From NCBI RefSeq assembly GCF_018130065.1, contig NZ_JAFCME010000032.1:1-64000 (forward strand): 64,000 nucleotides of DNA, read 5' to 3'. The position numbers were made by a program, and so were the translations under genes. Source of the DNA: Bradyrhizobium sp. AUGA SZCCT0158. GTDB taxonomy: Bacteria; Pseudomonadota; Alphaproteobacteria; Rhizobiales; Xanthobacteraceae. A model generated the notes under the pieces. The model saw only the letters and a list, made by a program, of their open reading frames with translations. It was not told where the DNA came from and ran no database searches. Of the stretch, positions 1 to 8,026 are shown piece by piece (the first letter of the stretch is position 1; each line of letters opens with the position of its first letter).

Positions 1-27
1 GGACGGGATAACGCAAACTCGTAGAGA

Positions 28-110
28 TGATTTGCCCGACGGCGAAAGCGAAATATTTTTTATTTCGGGGCTTGACATAATTTCTGACAATCGGAAGTGA
101 TTTGCCCGTC
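28..110. repeat. 13-bp direct repeat pair in left-edge noncoding DNA
   Basis: The first 173 bases hold no convincing gene. The word TGATTTGCCCG followed by A/T-C occurs at 28-40 and again at 98-110, separated by an AT-rich stretch around 51-66. A TTGACA hexamer lies at 72-77 but no clear -10 partner is visible. The words look like part of a dispersed noncoding element; function unknown. Confidence 0.4.
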
Positions 111-173
111 GTGTTACTTTGTCGCATGCTGGCCGCAAGATTACGCGTGCGCGCGAGGCGCCGCAGCCCGCCC

Positions 174-255
174 GTAGGATGGGTAGAGCGAAGCGAAACC
201 CATCAATTGCGATTGCGGAGAGATGATGGGTTTCGCTTCGCTCTACCCATCCTAC
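174..255. repeat. Perfect 32-bp inverted repeat (REP-like palindrome)
   Basis: Arms at 174-205 and 224-255 are exact reverse complements over 32 bases with an 18-base loop. The element begins and ends with the GTAGGATGGG / CCCATCCTAC words typical of dispersed palindromes in Bradyrhizobium. It lies just beyond the 3' end of the minus-strand GumC-like gene and could fold as a strong hairpin in its mRNA tail. No coding content. Confidence 0.85.
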
Positions 256-275
256 ATGCTTGAACTTTATCGCCC

Positions 276-2588
276 CTACGCCGCCACCACGCGCGGGCTG
301 CGTTCGGCCACATCCGACGGCTGGCACGGCTTGCGCAGCATCGTGACGTCGGCGAAGCCGACCGCCCGGAGCTGATCGCACATGATGCTGCGGGCGTCCG
401 AATCCATCGAGGCGTCAGGGACAACGACCGCGCGGGCATGCGCGGTCAACAGTTCCGCCGGCAGGTCGGAGGCCGAGCCGGCATCGAGCAACACATGGTC
501 GTAGACCCGCAGCAGCGCGTCGATCGCGAGCGTCAGCCGCGGCGACTGCAGCTGCGAGCGATCAAAGCCCGGGCGGCCGGCGCTGACGAGATGGACGCGC
601 GACAGCCGGTCCTTGGTGATAATCTGCGCAAAGGTTGCTTCACCCTGCATCAGTTCGGCGAGCCCGGGGGCCGCCGGATCGACCGAGACCGCCGTCATCG
701 CCGGCGAAGCCGCGGTCAGATCGACCACCACGATCTTGGCCTGCCGCGCCATCAGGCGCGCCAGCGTCAACGCGGTCAGCGTGATGCCTTCGCTCGACGC
801 GGTACCGAGAACCGTTACCTTGCGCGCCGCCTCACCCGCCTGGCCGAGCCGGTCGGCCAGTTGCTCGATTTCTTCGATTCCTGCCGCAAGCTCGGCACGA
901 GGCTCGCTGAAGGCAGGCTTTGAGTCGTCCGTCACGGGATGTTCAGGTTCCGGTCCGAAATCATCATGGGGCTCGAAATACGGTGCAGTCGGAGGCGCGG
1001 AGACGCGAGCCGGTTCTGCGGCTGAAGTCACAGCAGCGGGCACGGCTGCAGCGGCCGCGCGCGGCGCGGTCATGCGCAGCAGCTCGCCGGTCGCGATCGC
1101 GCCTGAGGTCAGCAGCAACGTTGCCAGCGTCGCGATCAGCACGATCGGGAGCTTCTTCGGATAGGCCGGCGTATTGGAAACGGTGGCGCGCGAGATGATC
1201 CGGCCATCCGCCGGCGCGGCGTCGATGTTTTCGCGGGCGGCAGCTTCGCGGTATTTCGCCAGATAGGATTCCAAGAGATCGCGCTGCGCCTTGGCTTCGC
1301 GCTCCAGCGCGCGCAGCTGCACGTCCTGGCCGTTGGACGCGGACGCCTGCTTCTTGACCAGCTCAAGTTCGTTTCTCAGGCTATCGACCCGACCGCTGGC
1401 GAGGCGCGCGTCATTCTCCAGCGAGCGCGAGATCTTGCTCGCCTCCTCGCGCAGCTGCCGATCGAGATCGCCGAGCTGCGCCTTCAATTCCTTGATGCGG
1501 GGGTGACCGTCGAGCAGCGTCGACGACTGTTCGGCGAGCTGCGCGCGCAGCGTCACCCGCTGTTCGGACAGCCGGCGGATCAATTCGGAATTGAGCACTT
1601 CGGAAGCCTCGATCGGCTTGCCGCTCTGAAGCATATCCTTGATCATGCGCGCCTTGGACTCGGCGTCCGATTTCAGCGCGCGGGCGTTATTGAGCTGGGT
1701 GTTGATCTCGCCCATCTGCTGGTTGGACAGCGAGGTGTTGTTGGTGCCGATGAACAGGCTCGACTTCGAGCGGAAATCTTCCGCGCGCTGCTCGGCTTCC
1801 GCGACCTTCTTGCGCAGATCGTCTATACCGCCCGACAGCCAGCCGCTGGCGGATTTCGCCTGGTCCTGGCGCGCGCCCTGCTGCAACGCCAGATACCCTT
1901 CCGCGATCGAATTGGCGACGCGCGCGGCCAGCTCCGGATCGCGCGACTGGAATTCGATGACGATGACGCGCGACTTGTCCACCGCATACGCCGTGTAGCG
2001 CTCGAAATAGGCGTCCAGTACGCGCTCTTCCGGCGTCAGCGACAGCGGATCGCGTCCTATACCGAACAGCGCCAGCAGCGACTTCAGCGGAGAAAAGCCC
2101 TGCAGCACCGGATCGAATTCCGGGCGCTCGGCCAATTTGTTCTTCTTGATGATTTCGCGCGCCAGATCGCGCGACAACAAGAGCTGCACCTGGCTCGTCA
2201 CCGCCTCGGCGTCGACCGTGTTGCGCTCTTCATTGCGCTCGCCGTTCGGCCGCAGGAACACGTTCTCCCGGCCATCGACCAGGATGCGGGCTTCGGATTT
2301 GTAGCGCGGGGTGACCATGTTGACGGCGGCGATCGACAGCACCAGCGCCAGCACCGTCGGGACGATGATCCAGGCGCGCTTGCGGATCAGGGCCTGACCC
2401 AGCGCGTGGAGGTCGAGATCGCCGGATTCGGGCGCGGCAACCTGCTTCGCAACGGCAGGCTTGGTGACGACAGATTTGACGACGACGGGCTCTGTGGCGA
2501 CGGCCTCGGTGACGGCCGGTGCGGGCTTCGGAAGCGCCCGCTCCAACACGGCCTTGATCCGGCCCGTACGCCAAAACGCAAAACGCAT
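276..2588 (-). CDS. GumC/Wzz-type exopolysaccharide chain-length protein with degenerate kinase-like domain
   Basis: This 770-aa inner-membrane protein should control exopolysaccharide polymerisation and export. One membrane segment lies at about 73-91 and a second at about 480-500, preceded by the proline-rich PAYPKKLP typical of Wzz proteins. Between them is a long periplasmic region with coiled coil (about 250-450). After a low-complexity Ala/Pro linker (505-565) comes a BY-kinase-like fold (about 590-750). Its Walker A position reads GTASSEGIT with no lysine, the Walker B-like strand is VLLDAGSASD, and no C-terminal tyrosine cluster is seen, so kinase activity is doubtful. It is divergent from the Wza-like lipoprotein and the rest of the polysaccharide cluster. 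Family is secure; partner enzymes are inferred from neighbours. Confidence 0.9.
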   Translation of the reverse strand: MRFAFWRTGRIKAVLERALPKPAPAVTEAVATEPVVVKSVVTKPAVAKQVAAPESGDLDLHALGQALIRKRAWIIVPTVLALVLSIAAVNMVTPRYKSEARILVDGRENVFLRPNGERNEERNTVDAEAVTSQVQLLLSRDLAREIIKKNKLAERPEFDPVLQGFSPLKSLLALFGIGRDPLSLTPEERVLDAYFERYTAYAVDKSRVIVIEFQSRDPELAARVANSIAEGYLALQQGARQDQAKSASGWLSGGIDDLRKKVAEAEQRAEDFRSKSSLFIGTNNTSLSNQQMGEINTQLNNARALKSDAESKARMIKDMLQSGKPIEASEVLNSELIRRLSEQRVTLRAQLAEQSSTLLDGHPRIKELKAQLGDLDRQLREEASKISRSLENDARLASGRVDSLRNELELVKKQASASNGQDVQLRALEREAKAQRDLLESYLAKYREAAARENIDAAPADGRIISRATVSNTPAYPKKLPIVLIATLATLLLTSGAIATGELLRMTAPRAAAAAVPAAVTSAAEPARVSAPPTAPYFEPHDDFGPEPEHPVTDDSKPAFSEPRAELAAGIEEIEQLADRLGQAGEAARKVTVLGTASSEGITLTALTLARLMARQAKIVVVDLTAASPAMTAVSVDPAAPGLAELMQGEATFAQIITKDRLSRVHLVSAGRPGFDRSQLQSPRLTLAIDALLRVYDHVLLDAGSASDLPAELLTAHARAVVVPDASMDSDARSIMCDQLRAVGFADVTMLRKPCQPSDVAERSPRVVAA

Positions 2589-2623
2589 CGCACACTCCCG
2601 CGGACGCCACTTAAAATCGTGAC

Positions 2624-2643
2624 GCGTTTTCGCTCGAAAACGC
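2624..2643. repeat. Small palindrome GCGTTTTC-N4-GAAAACGC
   Basis: Exact 8-bp arms with a 4-base loop lie in the divergent intergenic region between the GumC-like gene and the lipoprotein gene. The words match part of the dispersed element seen again at 47815-47868. It could be an operator or a fragment of that repeat. Confidence 0.5.
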
Positions 2644-2721
2644 CACGACCCTGTCTCAACCCCGGCGATTACACTCCATTAAGGTTGCTGCTGGGTTAAT
2701 CCGCGCGATTTGCGGGCGGCA

Positions 2722-2748
2722 ATGACCGCCCCGCAGGGCTGCGGTCAT
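2722..2748. promoter_or_regulatory. Inverted repeat ATGACCGC-N11-GCGGTCAT in the divergent EPS promoter region
   Basis: Exact 8-bp arms (2722-2729 and 2741-2748) sit about 60 bases upstream of the lipoprotein start at 2806 and about 135 bases upstream of the GumC-like start. The octamer TTAACCAT, resembling a CtrA half-site, follows at 2755-2762. Placement fits a regulatory site, but no factor can be assigned. Confidence 0.35.
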
Positions 2749-2805
2749 GTTTTGTTAACCATGAACGCCCTTAATCGGGCGGATACTTTTTCAGGATTCT
2801 CCCCT

Positions 2806-3405
2806 ATGCGAGGCGCGCTCGCCCCGATCCCAAGTCTGGTTGCTGCGCTGGCGCTTGCGGGCTGCATGGGTCGGACTACGCCGGTTGCCGTGGGCCCTGC
2901 CCCGATGGCGGTCGCCTATGCCGAACCGGCGCCGCCGCGCTTCGACGCGGCCTATCATCTGGATACTGGCGACAAGCTCCGCGTCGTGGTCTACGGCCAG
3001 GAAGGTCTCACCAACACCTATGCGATCGATGCCAGCGGCTCGATCACGATGCCGCTGATCGGTTCGGTCCCGGCGCGCGGCAGCACGCCCGCTGGCCTGG
3101 CCGCCGACATCGGCGCCAGGCTGCGCCGCGGTTTCATCCGCGAGCCCTCGGTCGCCGTCGAGGTCGAGGCCTATCGGCCGTTCTTCATCCTCGGCGAAGT
3201 GGCGGCGCCCGGACAATATCCTTATGTACCGAACATGACCGTGGAAAGCGCCGTTGCCATCGCCGGCGGCTTCTCGCCGCGCGCGCTGCGCGACCGGGTG
3301 ACGGTCACGCACACCGACGGGTCTGGAACAGCGCGCTACGTGGTGCCGCCGGGAACGTCCATCAGCCCGGGCGATACGGTGCTCGTTGGCGAACGCTGGT
3401 TCTGA
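2806..3405 (+). CDS. Wza/ExoF-like polysaccharide export lipoprotein
   Basis: A 199-aa outer-membrane or periplasmic export protein of the Poly_export/SLBB type. The start at 2806 is chosen because it gives a short positive N-terminus, a hydrophobic stretch and the lipobox LALAGC; the frame stays open upstream to 2710 but that extension has no signal character. The mature part begins with the Poly_export signature (YHLDTGDKLRVVVYGQEGL) and continues with an SLBB-like segment (FFILGEVAAPGQYPY). It is short for a Wza and lacks the C-terminal barrel helix, as in many rhizobial homologues. The next gene starts 2 bases after its stop, so the polysaccharide genes to the right are probably cotranscribed. 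Confidence 0.88.
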   Translation: MRGALAPIPSLVAALALAGCMGRTTPVAVGPAPMAVAYAEPAPPRFDAAYHLDTGDKLRVVVYGQEGLTNTYAIDASGSITMPLIGSVPARGSTPAGLAADIGARLRRGFIREPSVAVEVEAYRPFFILGEVAAPGQYPYVPNMTVESAVAIAGGFSPRALRDRVTVTHTDGSGTARYVVPPGTSISPGDTVLVGERWF

Positions 3406-3407
3406 TT

Positions 3408-4541
3408 ATGCCTGTCGTCGACGGTCAGCCCCTTCGTATCCTGCACGCGACGCGCGCCCCGGTGGGCGGCATTTTTCGTCATATCCTGGATCTCGCCAAC
3501 GGCCAGGCCGATAAAGGCCATCACGTCGGCATCATCGCCGACAGCCTCACCGGTGGCGAGCGCGCCGAGCAGGCGCTGGCGGAAATCGCCCCCCGCCTCA
3601 AGCTCGGCGTCCATCGCGTCGCTATCCACCGCGAACCGCGCCCCAGCGACACCCTGGCATGGGTGCGCTTCCTGCGCCTGGTCCGGCAGTTGAAGCCGGA
3701 TGTATTGCACGGCCATGGCGCCAAGGCCGGTGTGTTCATACGCGCCGGGATCGCCGCCAGGGATACGATCCGGGTCTATACGCCGCATGGCGGGTCACTG
3801 CATTACCCGCTGTCGACGCTCAAGGGCAACTTCTATGCCCGCCTCGAGCGCGCGCTGATGGACTCGACGGACCTGTTCCTGTTCGAAAGCGCGTTTGCGC
3901 GCAACACCTATCAGCGCACCATCGGCACCCCGAAGGGGCTGGTGCGCTGCGTGTTCAACGGCGTCACCGCCAATGAATTCGACCCGGTCGTCAAGGCCGC
4001 GGACGCCACCGATGTGCTCTATGTCGGCGAGTTTCGGCACATCAAGGGCGCCGACCTCCTGATCGACGCGGTGGCCCGGCTGCGCGCCGACGGCCGGCCG
4101 GTGACGCTGACGCTCGCCGGCGACGGCGAGGAAAGCGCTGCCTTGAAGGCCCAGGTGCAGCGGCTCGGCCTCGGCGAGGCCATCCGCTTCATCGGCCACG
4201 TCAAGGCGCGCTACGGCTTCTCCAAGGGCTCGCTGCTGGTGGTTCCCTCGCGCGGCGATTCCATGCCCTATGTCGTGATCGAGGCCGCGGCCGCGGGAAT
4301 TCCGATGGTGGCCGCCAATGTCGGCGGCATTCCGGAGATTTTCGGCGCCCATACCGAGGCGTTGTTCGCCCCCAGCAATGCAGCGGCGATGGCGGACGCG
4401 ATCGAGACTGCGCTGGAGAATCCGGCGGCGACGCTGGAGCGGGCCAAATCCCTGCGCGAGCGGATTTTCCAGCACTTCTCGCAGAAGGCGATGGTCGAGG
4501 GCGTATTGACCGGCTATCGCGACGCGTTTGCCAATCGTTAA
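3408..4541 (+). CDS. Glycosyltransferase family 4 (GT-B) for exopolysaccharide
   Basis: A 377-aa cytoplasmic or membrane-associated sugar transferase that should add a sugar to the lipid-linked repeat unit. The N-terminal GT4 half shows VGGIFRHILDLA near residue 20. The C-terminal GT1 half has LYVGEFRHIKGADLLIDA and the nucleotide-sugar loop VVPSRGDSMPYVVIEAAA, in which the EX7E motif reads D-X7-E, then GGIPEIFG. It starts 2 bases after the lipoprotein stop. Donor and acceptor cannot be read from sequence. Confidence 0.9.
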   Translation: MPVVDGQPLRILHATRAPVGGIFRHILDLANGQADKGHHVGIIADSLTGGERAEQALAEIAPRLKLGVHRVAIHREPRPSDTLAWVRFLRLVRQLKPDVLHGHGAKAGVFIRAGIAARDTIRVYTPHGGSLHYPLSTLKGNFYARLERALMDSTDLFLFESAFARNTYQRTIGTPKGLVRCVFNGVTANEFDPVVKAADATDVLYVGEFRHIKGADLLIDAVARLRADGRPVTLTLAGDGEESAALKAQVQRLGLGEAIRFIGHVKARYGFSKGSLLVVPSRGDSMPYVVIEAAAAGIPMVAANVGGIPEIFGAHTEALFAPSNAAAMADAIETALENPAATLERAKSLRERIFQHFSQKAMVEGVLTGYRDAFANR

Positions 4542-4703
4542 CCGTTCTTTACCAACGTAACTGTTTCTTCCGATTTGTCCCTTAAGCCGGATGGCAGGGA
4601 ATTCCGCATCGGCAGGCGCATCCCTATGTGCCGGCTTAAGAACGGAATCAGAATCGGACTTGGAATCGGACTTGGACCAGTGGAACCGCTTAACGCTCGC
4701 TCG

Positions 4704-6233
4704 ATGTTAGACGCCGCCGCAGCAACGGCCGCGGCGACCGCTACCGGTGAACGCCCGCCGATCGAACGGCGCCGCCGGCTCTCGCCGGCAGCCCTTGCCG
4801 TCACCAACCAGAAAGTCAGCCGCGCCTATTCGCCGATCGTGATCGCGGGTGCGGTGCGCCTGGTCGATTTCGTCATGCTCAGCCTGATCGGCCTTGCGCT
4901 CTATTTCGCCTATGTCGTGCGCCTCAAGGGTTTCCATTGGGAATATGTCGCGGCGATCATCGGCATGACGGCGACCGCCGTGATCTGCTTCCAGGCCGCC
5001 GACATCTACGAAGTCCAGGTGTTCCGCGGCCAGCTGCGGCAGATGACCAGGATGATTTCGTCCTGGGCCTTCGTGTTCCTGCTGTTCATCGGCGCCTCCT
5101 TCCTGGTCAAGCTCGGCAGCGAGATTTCGCGGATCTGGCTCGCATCGTTCTTCTTCGTCGGCCTTGTGGCCCTGCTGATCGAACGCGCCTTCCTCCGCAC
5201 GCTGGTGCGCAGCTGGGCGCGGCAGGGCCGGCTCGACCGCCGCACCATCGTGGTGGGCTCGGACCAGAACGGCGAACAGCTGGTCGAGGCGCTCAAGACC
5301 CAGCACGATTCGGATATTGACGTGCTCGGCGTGTTCGACGACCGCAACGACAGCCGCGCGCTGGAAACCTGCGCCGGCAGCCCGAAGCTCGGCAAGGTCG
5401 ACGACATCGTCGAATTCGCCCGCCGCACCCGCGTCGACCTCGTGCTGTTCGCGCTGCCGATCTCGGCCGAGACGCGCATCCTGGAAATGCTGAAGAAGCT
5501 GTGGGTGCTGCCGGTCGACATCCGTCTTTCGGCGCACACCAACAAGCTGCGCTTCCGTCCCCGCTCCTATTCCTACCTCGGCGAGGTGCCGACGCTCGAC
5601 GTGTTCGAGGCGCCGATCACCGACTGGGATCTCGTGATGAAGTGGCTGTTCGACCACGTCGTCGGCTTTCTGATTCTGATGCTGGCGCTGCCGGTGATGG
5701 GGCTGGTCGCGCTCGCGATCAAGCTGGACAGCCCGGGGCCGGTGATCTTCCGCCAGAAGCGCTTCGGCTTCAACAATGAGCGCATCGACGTCTTCAAGTT
5801 CCGCTCGATGTTCCACCATCTTGCCGATCCCACCGCCTCCAAGGTCGTGACCAAGAACGATGCCCGCGTCACCCGCGTCGGGCGCTTCATCCGCAAGACC
5901 AGCCTCGATGAACTGCCGCAACTGTTCAACGTCATGTTCAAGAGCAATTTGTCGCTGGTCGGCCCGCGCCCGCACGCCGTGCAGGGCAAATTGCAGAGCC
6001 GGCTGTTCGACGAGGCCGTCGACGGCTATTTCGCGCGCCACCGCGTCAAGCCCGGGATCACCGGCTGGGCGCAGATCAACGGCTGGCGCGGCGAAGTCGA
6101 CACCGACGAGAAGATCCAGAAGCGCGTCGAGTTCGACCTCTATTACATCGAGAACTGGTCGGTGCTGTTCGACCTGTTCATTCTGCTGAAGACGCCGCTG
6201 GCGCTGATGACGAAGAACGAGAACGCGTATTGA
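4704..6233 (+). CDS. Undecaprenyl-phosphate glucose phosphotransferase-like (WcaJ/ExoY family)
   Basis: This 509-aa membrane enzyme should transfer the first sugar phosphate to undecaprenyl phosphate. The N-terminal half has about four membrane helices and a nucleotide-binding-like CoA_binding_3 region (TIVVGSDQNGEQLVEAL). A fifth helix precedes the catalytic bacterial sugar transferase domain, with DSPGPVIFRQKRFG, KFRSM, TSLDELPQLFNV, SLVGPRPH and KPGITGWAQINGWRGE. Alternative in-frame starts exist at 4626 and TTG 4575; the stretch between them carries a 12-base direct repeat (encoding IGLGIGLG) and looks like leader, so ATG 4704 is preferred. The exact first sugar is inferred from the family. 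Confidence 0.9.
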   Translation: MLDAAAATAAATATGERPPIERRRRLSPAALAVTNQKVSRAYSPIVIAGAVRLVDFVMLSLIGLALYFAYVVRLKGFHWEYVAAIIGMTATAVICFQAADIYEVQVFRGQLRQMTRMISSWAFVFLLFIGASFLVKLGSEISRIWLASFFFVGLVALLIERAFLRTLVRSWARQGRLDRRTIVVGSDQNGEQLVEALKTQHDSDIDVLGVFDDRNDSRALETCAGSPKLGKVDDIVEFARRTRVDLVLFALPISAETRILEMLKKLWVLPVDIRLSAHTNKLRFRPRSYSYLGEVPTLDVFEAPITDWDLVMKWLFDHVVGFLILMLALPVMGLVALAIKLDSPGPVIFRQKRFGFNNERIDVFKFRSMFHHLADPTASKVVTKNDARVTRVGRFIRKTSLDELPQLFNVMFKSNLSLVGPRPHAVQGKLQSRLFDEAVDGYFARHRVKPGITGWAQINGWRGEVDTDEKIQKRVEFDLYYIENWSVLFDLFILLKTPLALMTKNENAY

Positions 6234-6251
6234 GTTGGCGGGATTTATCAG

Positions 6252-6331
6252 CCGTCATTGCGAGCGCAGCGAAGCAATCCATAGCGCGGCATGGGGTTAG
6301 ATGGATTGCTTCGCTTCGCTCGCAATGACGG
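6252..6331. repeat. REP-like palindrome (GTCATTGCGAGCG family)
   Basis: Two 31-base arms (6252-6282 and 6301-6331) are reverse complements with one mismatch. The same words (CGTCATTGCGAGCG, GAAGCAATCCAT, GGATTGCTTCGCTTCGCTCGCAATG) recur at 60481-60584 and partly at 45010-45076. It separates the sugar transferase gene from the O-antigen-ligase-like gene. Confidence 0.85.
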
Positions 6332-6382
6332 AAGTCGCGGTTGTTGCCGTAATGTAGCGTTTAGTGTGTGCGTGAGTATCGA

Positions 6383-7657
6383 ATGGCGTATGCGGCGACA
6401 GCCGAGGGCTCCCTTCCATCGTTGACGGCCGCGCCGGGCGTGCTCGCGGTGCAGCGCGCGATGGTGTGGCTGGTCGGCGCGTCCGGGGCCATCGTCTTCA
6501 TCGAACCCAGCCCCTATGAGATCGCAACGCTGCTGGCGTCGCTGATCTTCTTTGCCACCGGCGGTCTGCGGATGCGGCTGGTGTTCATTCCGCTGCTGCT
6601 GGCGCTGTTCCTGCTCAATACCGGCTACACGATCAGCGCCATCGCCGTGATCGACCGGCCCAATGTCAGCATGTGGATCGCGACGTCCTGGTACATGGCC
6701 ATCACCGTGATGCTGTTCGCGATGGTGGTGGCGGAAGATACCGCGGCCCGGCTCGACATGCTCAGGCGCGGCCTCGTCGTCGGCGCGATGATCGCGGCGA
6801 GCCTCGGTATCGCCGGCTATTTCAACCTCGTCCCGGGCGGACGCGACCTCCTGACGCTGTACGATCGCGCCCGCGGCACCTTCAAGGACCCGAACGTGCT
6901 CGGCGCGTTCCTGATCCTGCCGGCGCTGTTTTGCCTGCAAAGCGTCGTCTCGGACAAGCTCGGAAAGTCGCTGCGCAACACCATCGCCTTCGGCATCATG
7001 TCGCTGGCGATCCTGCTGGCGTTTTCACGCGCGGCCTGGGGCGGGCTGATCCTGACCTCGATGTTCATGCTGGCGCTGATGGTGCTGACCAGCCGGTCGC
7101 AGGCGCAGCGCTCGCGCATCATCATGATCGCGCTTGTCGCTGCGATCCTCGCGGCGGCGCTGGTGGCGGTGCTGCTGTCGTTCGACTCGATCGCGCAAAT
7201 GTTCAAGCAGCGCGCCAGTTTCGATCAAAGCTATGACTCGGGCCGCTTCGGCCGGTTCGGGCGCTACGTCCTCGGCGCCAACATGGCGCTCGATCTGCCG
7301 TTCGGAATAGGTCCGCTGCAGTTCACCCGCTATTTTCCCGAAGACACCCACAACTCCTATTTGAACGCGTTCATGTCGGGCGGCTGGCTCTCCGGGGTCT
7401 GCTATCCGGCGCTGGTGTTCGTCACGGCGCTGAACGGATTCCGCTACATCTTCGTCCGCGCGCCCTGGCAGCGTGCCTATCTGGCCGTCTTCGCCGCCTA
7501 TCTCGGCACCGTCGGCGAGAGTTTTATCATCGACACCGACCATTGGCGGCATTTCTGGATGATGCTGGGGCTGATGTGGGGCATGTTCGTCGCCGCCGAG
7601 CACTACAAGGCCCGCGCCGGTCAAGCCTTCAACGGCGCGCCCGCGCCGGCTTCTTGA
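6383..7657 (+). CDS. O-antigen ligase / polysaccharide polymerase-like membrane protein
   Basis: A 424-aa polytopic protein with about ten to twelve hydrophobic helices and a large loop (about 270-330). That loop contains RGTFKDPN earlier and GIGPLQFTRYFPEDTHNSYLNAF later, the Wzy_C/O-antigen ligase signature with its conserved His-Asn region. In this cluster it most likely polymerises or ligates the exopolysaccharide repeat in the inner membrane. ATG 6383 is preferred; the frame also opens at GTG 6368. No flippase (Wzx) gene is in the window. Its last 29 bases overlap a minus-strand gene remnant. Confidence 0.85.
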   Translation: MAYAATAEGSLPSLTAAPGVLAVQRAMVWLVGASGAIVFIEPSPYEIATLLASLIFFATGGLRMRLVFIPLLLALFLLNTGYTISAIAVIDRPNVSMWIATSWYMAITVMLFAMVVAEDTAARLDMLRRGLVVGAMIAASLGIAGYFNLVPGGRDLLTLYDRARGTFKDPNVLGAFLILPALFCLQSVVSDKLGKSLRNTIAFGIMSLAILLAFSRAAWGGLILTSMFMLALMVLTSRSQAQRSRIIMIALVAAILAAALVAVLLSFDSIAQMFKQRASFDQSYDSGRFGRFGRYVLGANMALDLPFGIGPLQFTRYFPEDTHNSYLNAFMSGGWLSGVCYPALVFVTALNGFRYIFVRAPWQRAYLAVFAAYLGTVGESFIIDTDHWRHFWMMLGLMWGMFVAAEHYKARAGQAFNGAPAPAS

Positions 7658-7757
7658 GCGCCTTCTGTTTCGGCGCGTCGATCAGCCCCTTCAGCGCCTC
7701 CGTCGCTCCCAGCACCGATGTATAGGCCTGGCTCGCGAAGCGCAGCAGCTGCTGCAG
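7629..7757 (-). pseudogene. 3' remnant of an unidentified minus-strand gene
   Basis: Reading the minus strand from about 7757 gives KFLLQQLLRFASQAYTSVLG followed by ATEALKGLIDAPKQKALKK and a basic tail to a stop at 7629. The segment looks like a natural C-terminus with a helical stretch, but upstream of about 7757 the frame runs antisense to a monooxygenase remnant, so the 5' part is missing. The family is not recognised. It converges on, and overlaps by 29 bases, the O-antigen-ligase-like gene. Confidence 0.45.
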
Positions 7758-7947
7758 CAGGAATTTCGAGGCCGAGCGCCGCCCGCGCGCGGAAAAGATC
7801 GTGGCGCTGGCCCGCCGCAACGGCAACAGCAAGCGCGAGTTCAGCCCGACCGGCGCCTGGATCCGTGACCGCATGCTGAAACTGCTGCTGCCCGTCACAT
7901 CCAAGGGCATGGACTGGATGTACAGATACGATCCCCGCGCGGCGTAG
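7756..7947 (+). pseudogene. 3' remnant of an FAD-dependent monooxygenase gene
   Basis: The plus strand encodes FEAERRPRAEKIVALARRNG, then a segment ending MDWMYRYDPRAA before a TAG at 7945-7947. This matches the usual C-terminal end of PHBH/UbiH-type flavin monooxygenases, where YEAERRPR precedes the last helices. The Rossmann FAD-binding part and about 300 residues are absent, and no start or ribosome-binding site is present. It abuts the minus-strand remnant, suggesting one deletion removed the 5' parts of a divergent pair. Confidence 0.6.
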
Positions 7948-7979
7948 TGGTCGCGGCACGCGCTACGCTTCGCCCGGCG

Positions 7980-8016
7980 ACCTCTCCCCGCAAGCGGACC
8001 GCAAGCGGGGCGAGGT
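7980..8016. repeat. Palindrome between monooxygenase remnant and reductase gene
   Basis: The stretch CCTCTCCCCGCAAGCGGACC and its partner GCAAGCGGGGCGAGGTG form a hairpin of the kind dispersed in Bradyrhizobium. It lies 10 bases beyond the stop of the minus-strand reductase gene and may end its transcript. Confidence 0.6.
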
Positions 8017-8026
8017 GAAGAAGAAC

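Noticed and set aside
4707..6041. 444-codon minus-strand open frame
   Set aside because: Antisense to the sugar transferase gene; low-complexity charged sequence only.
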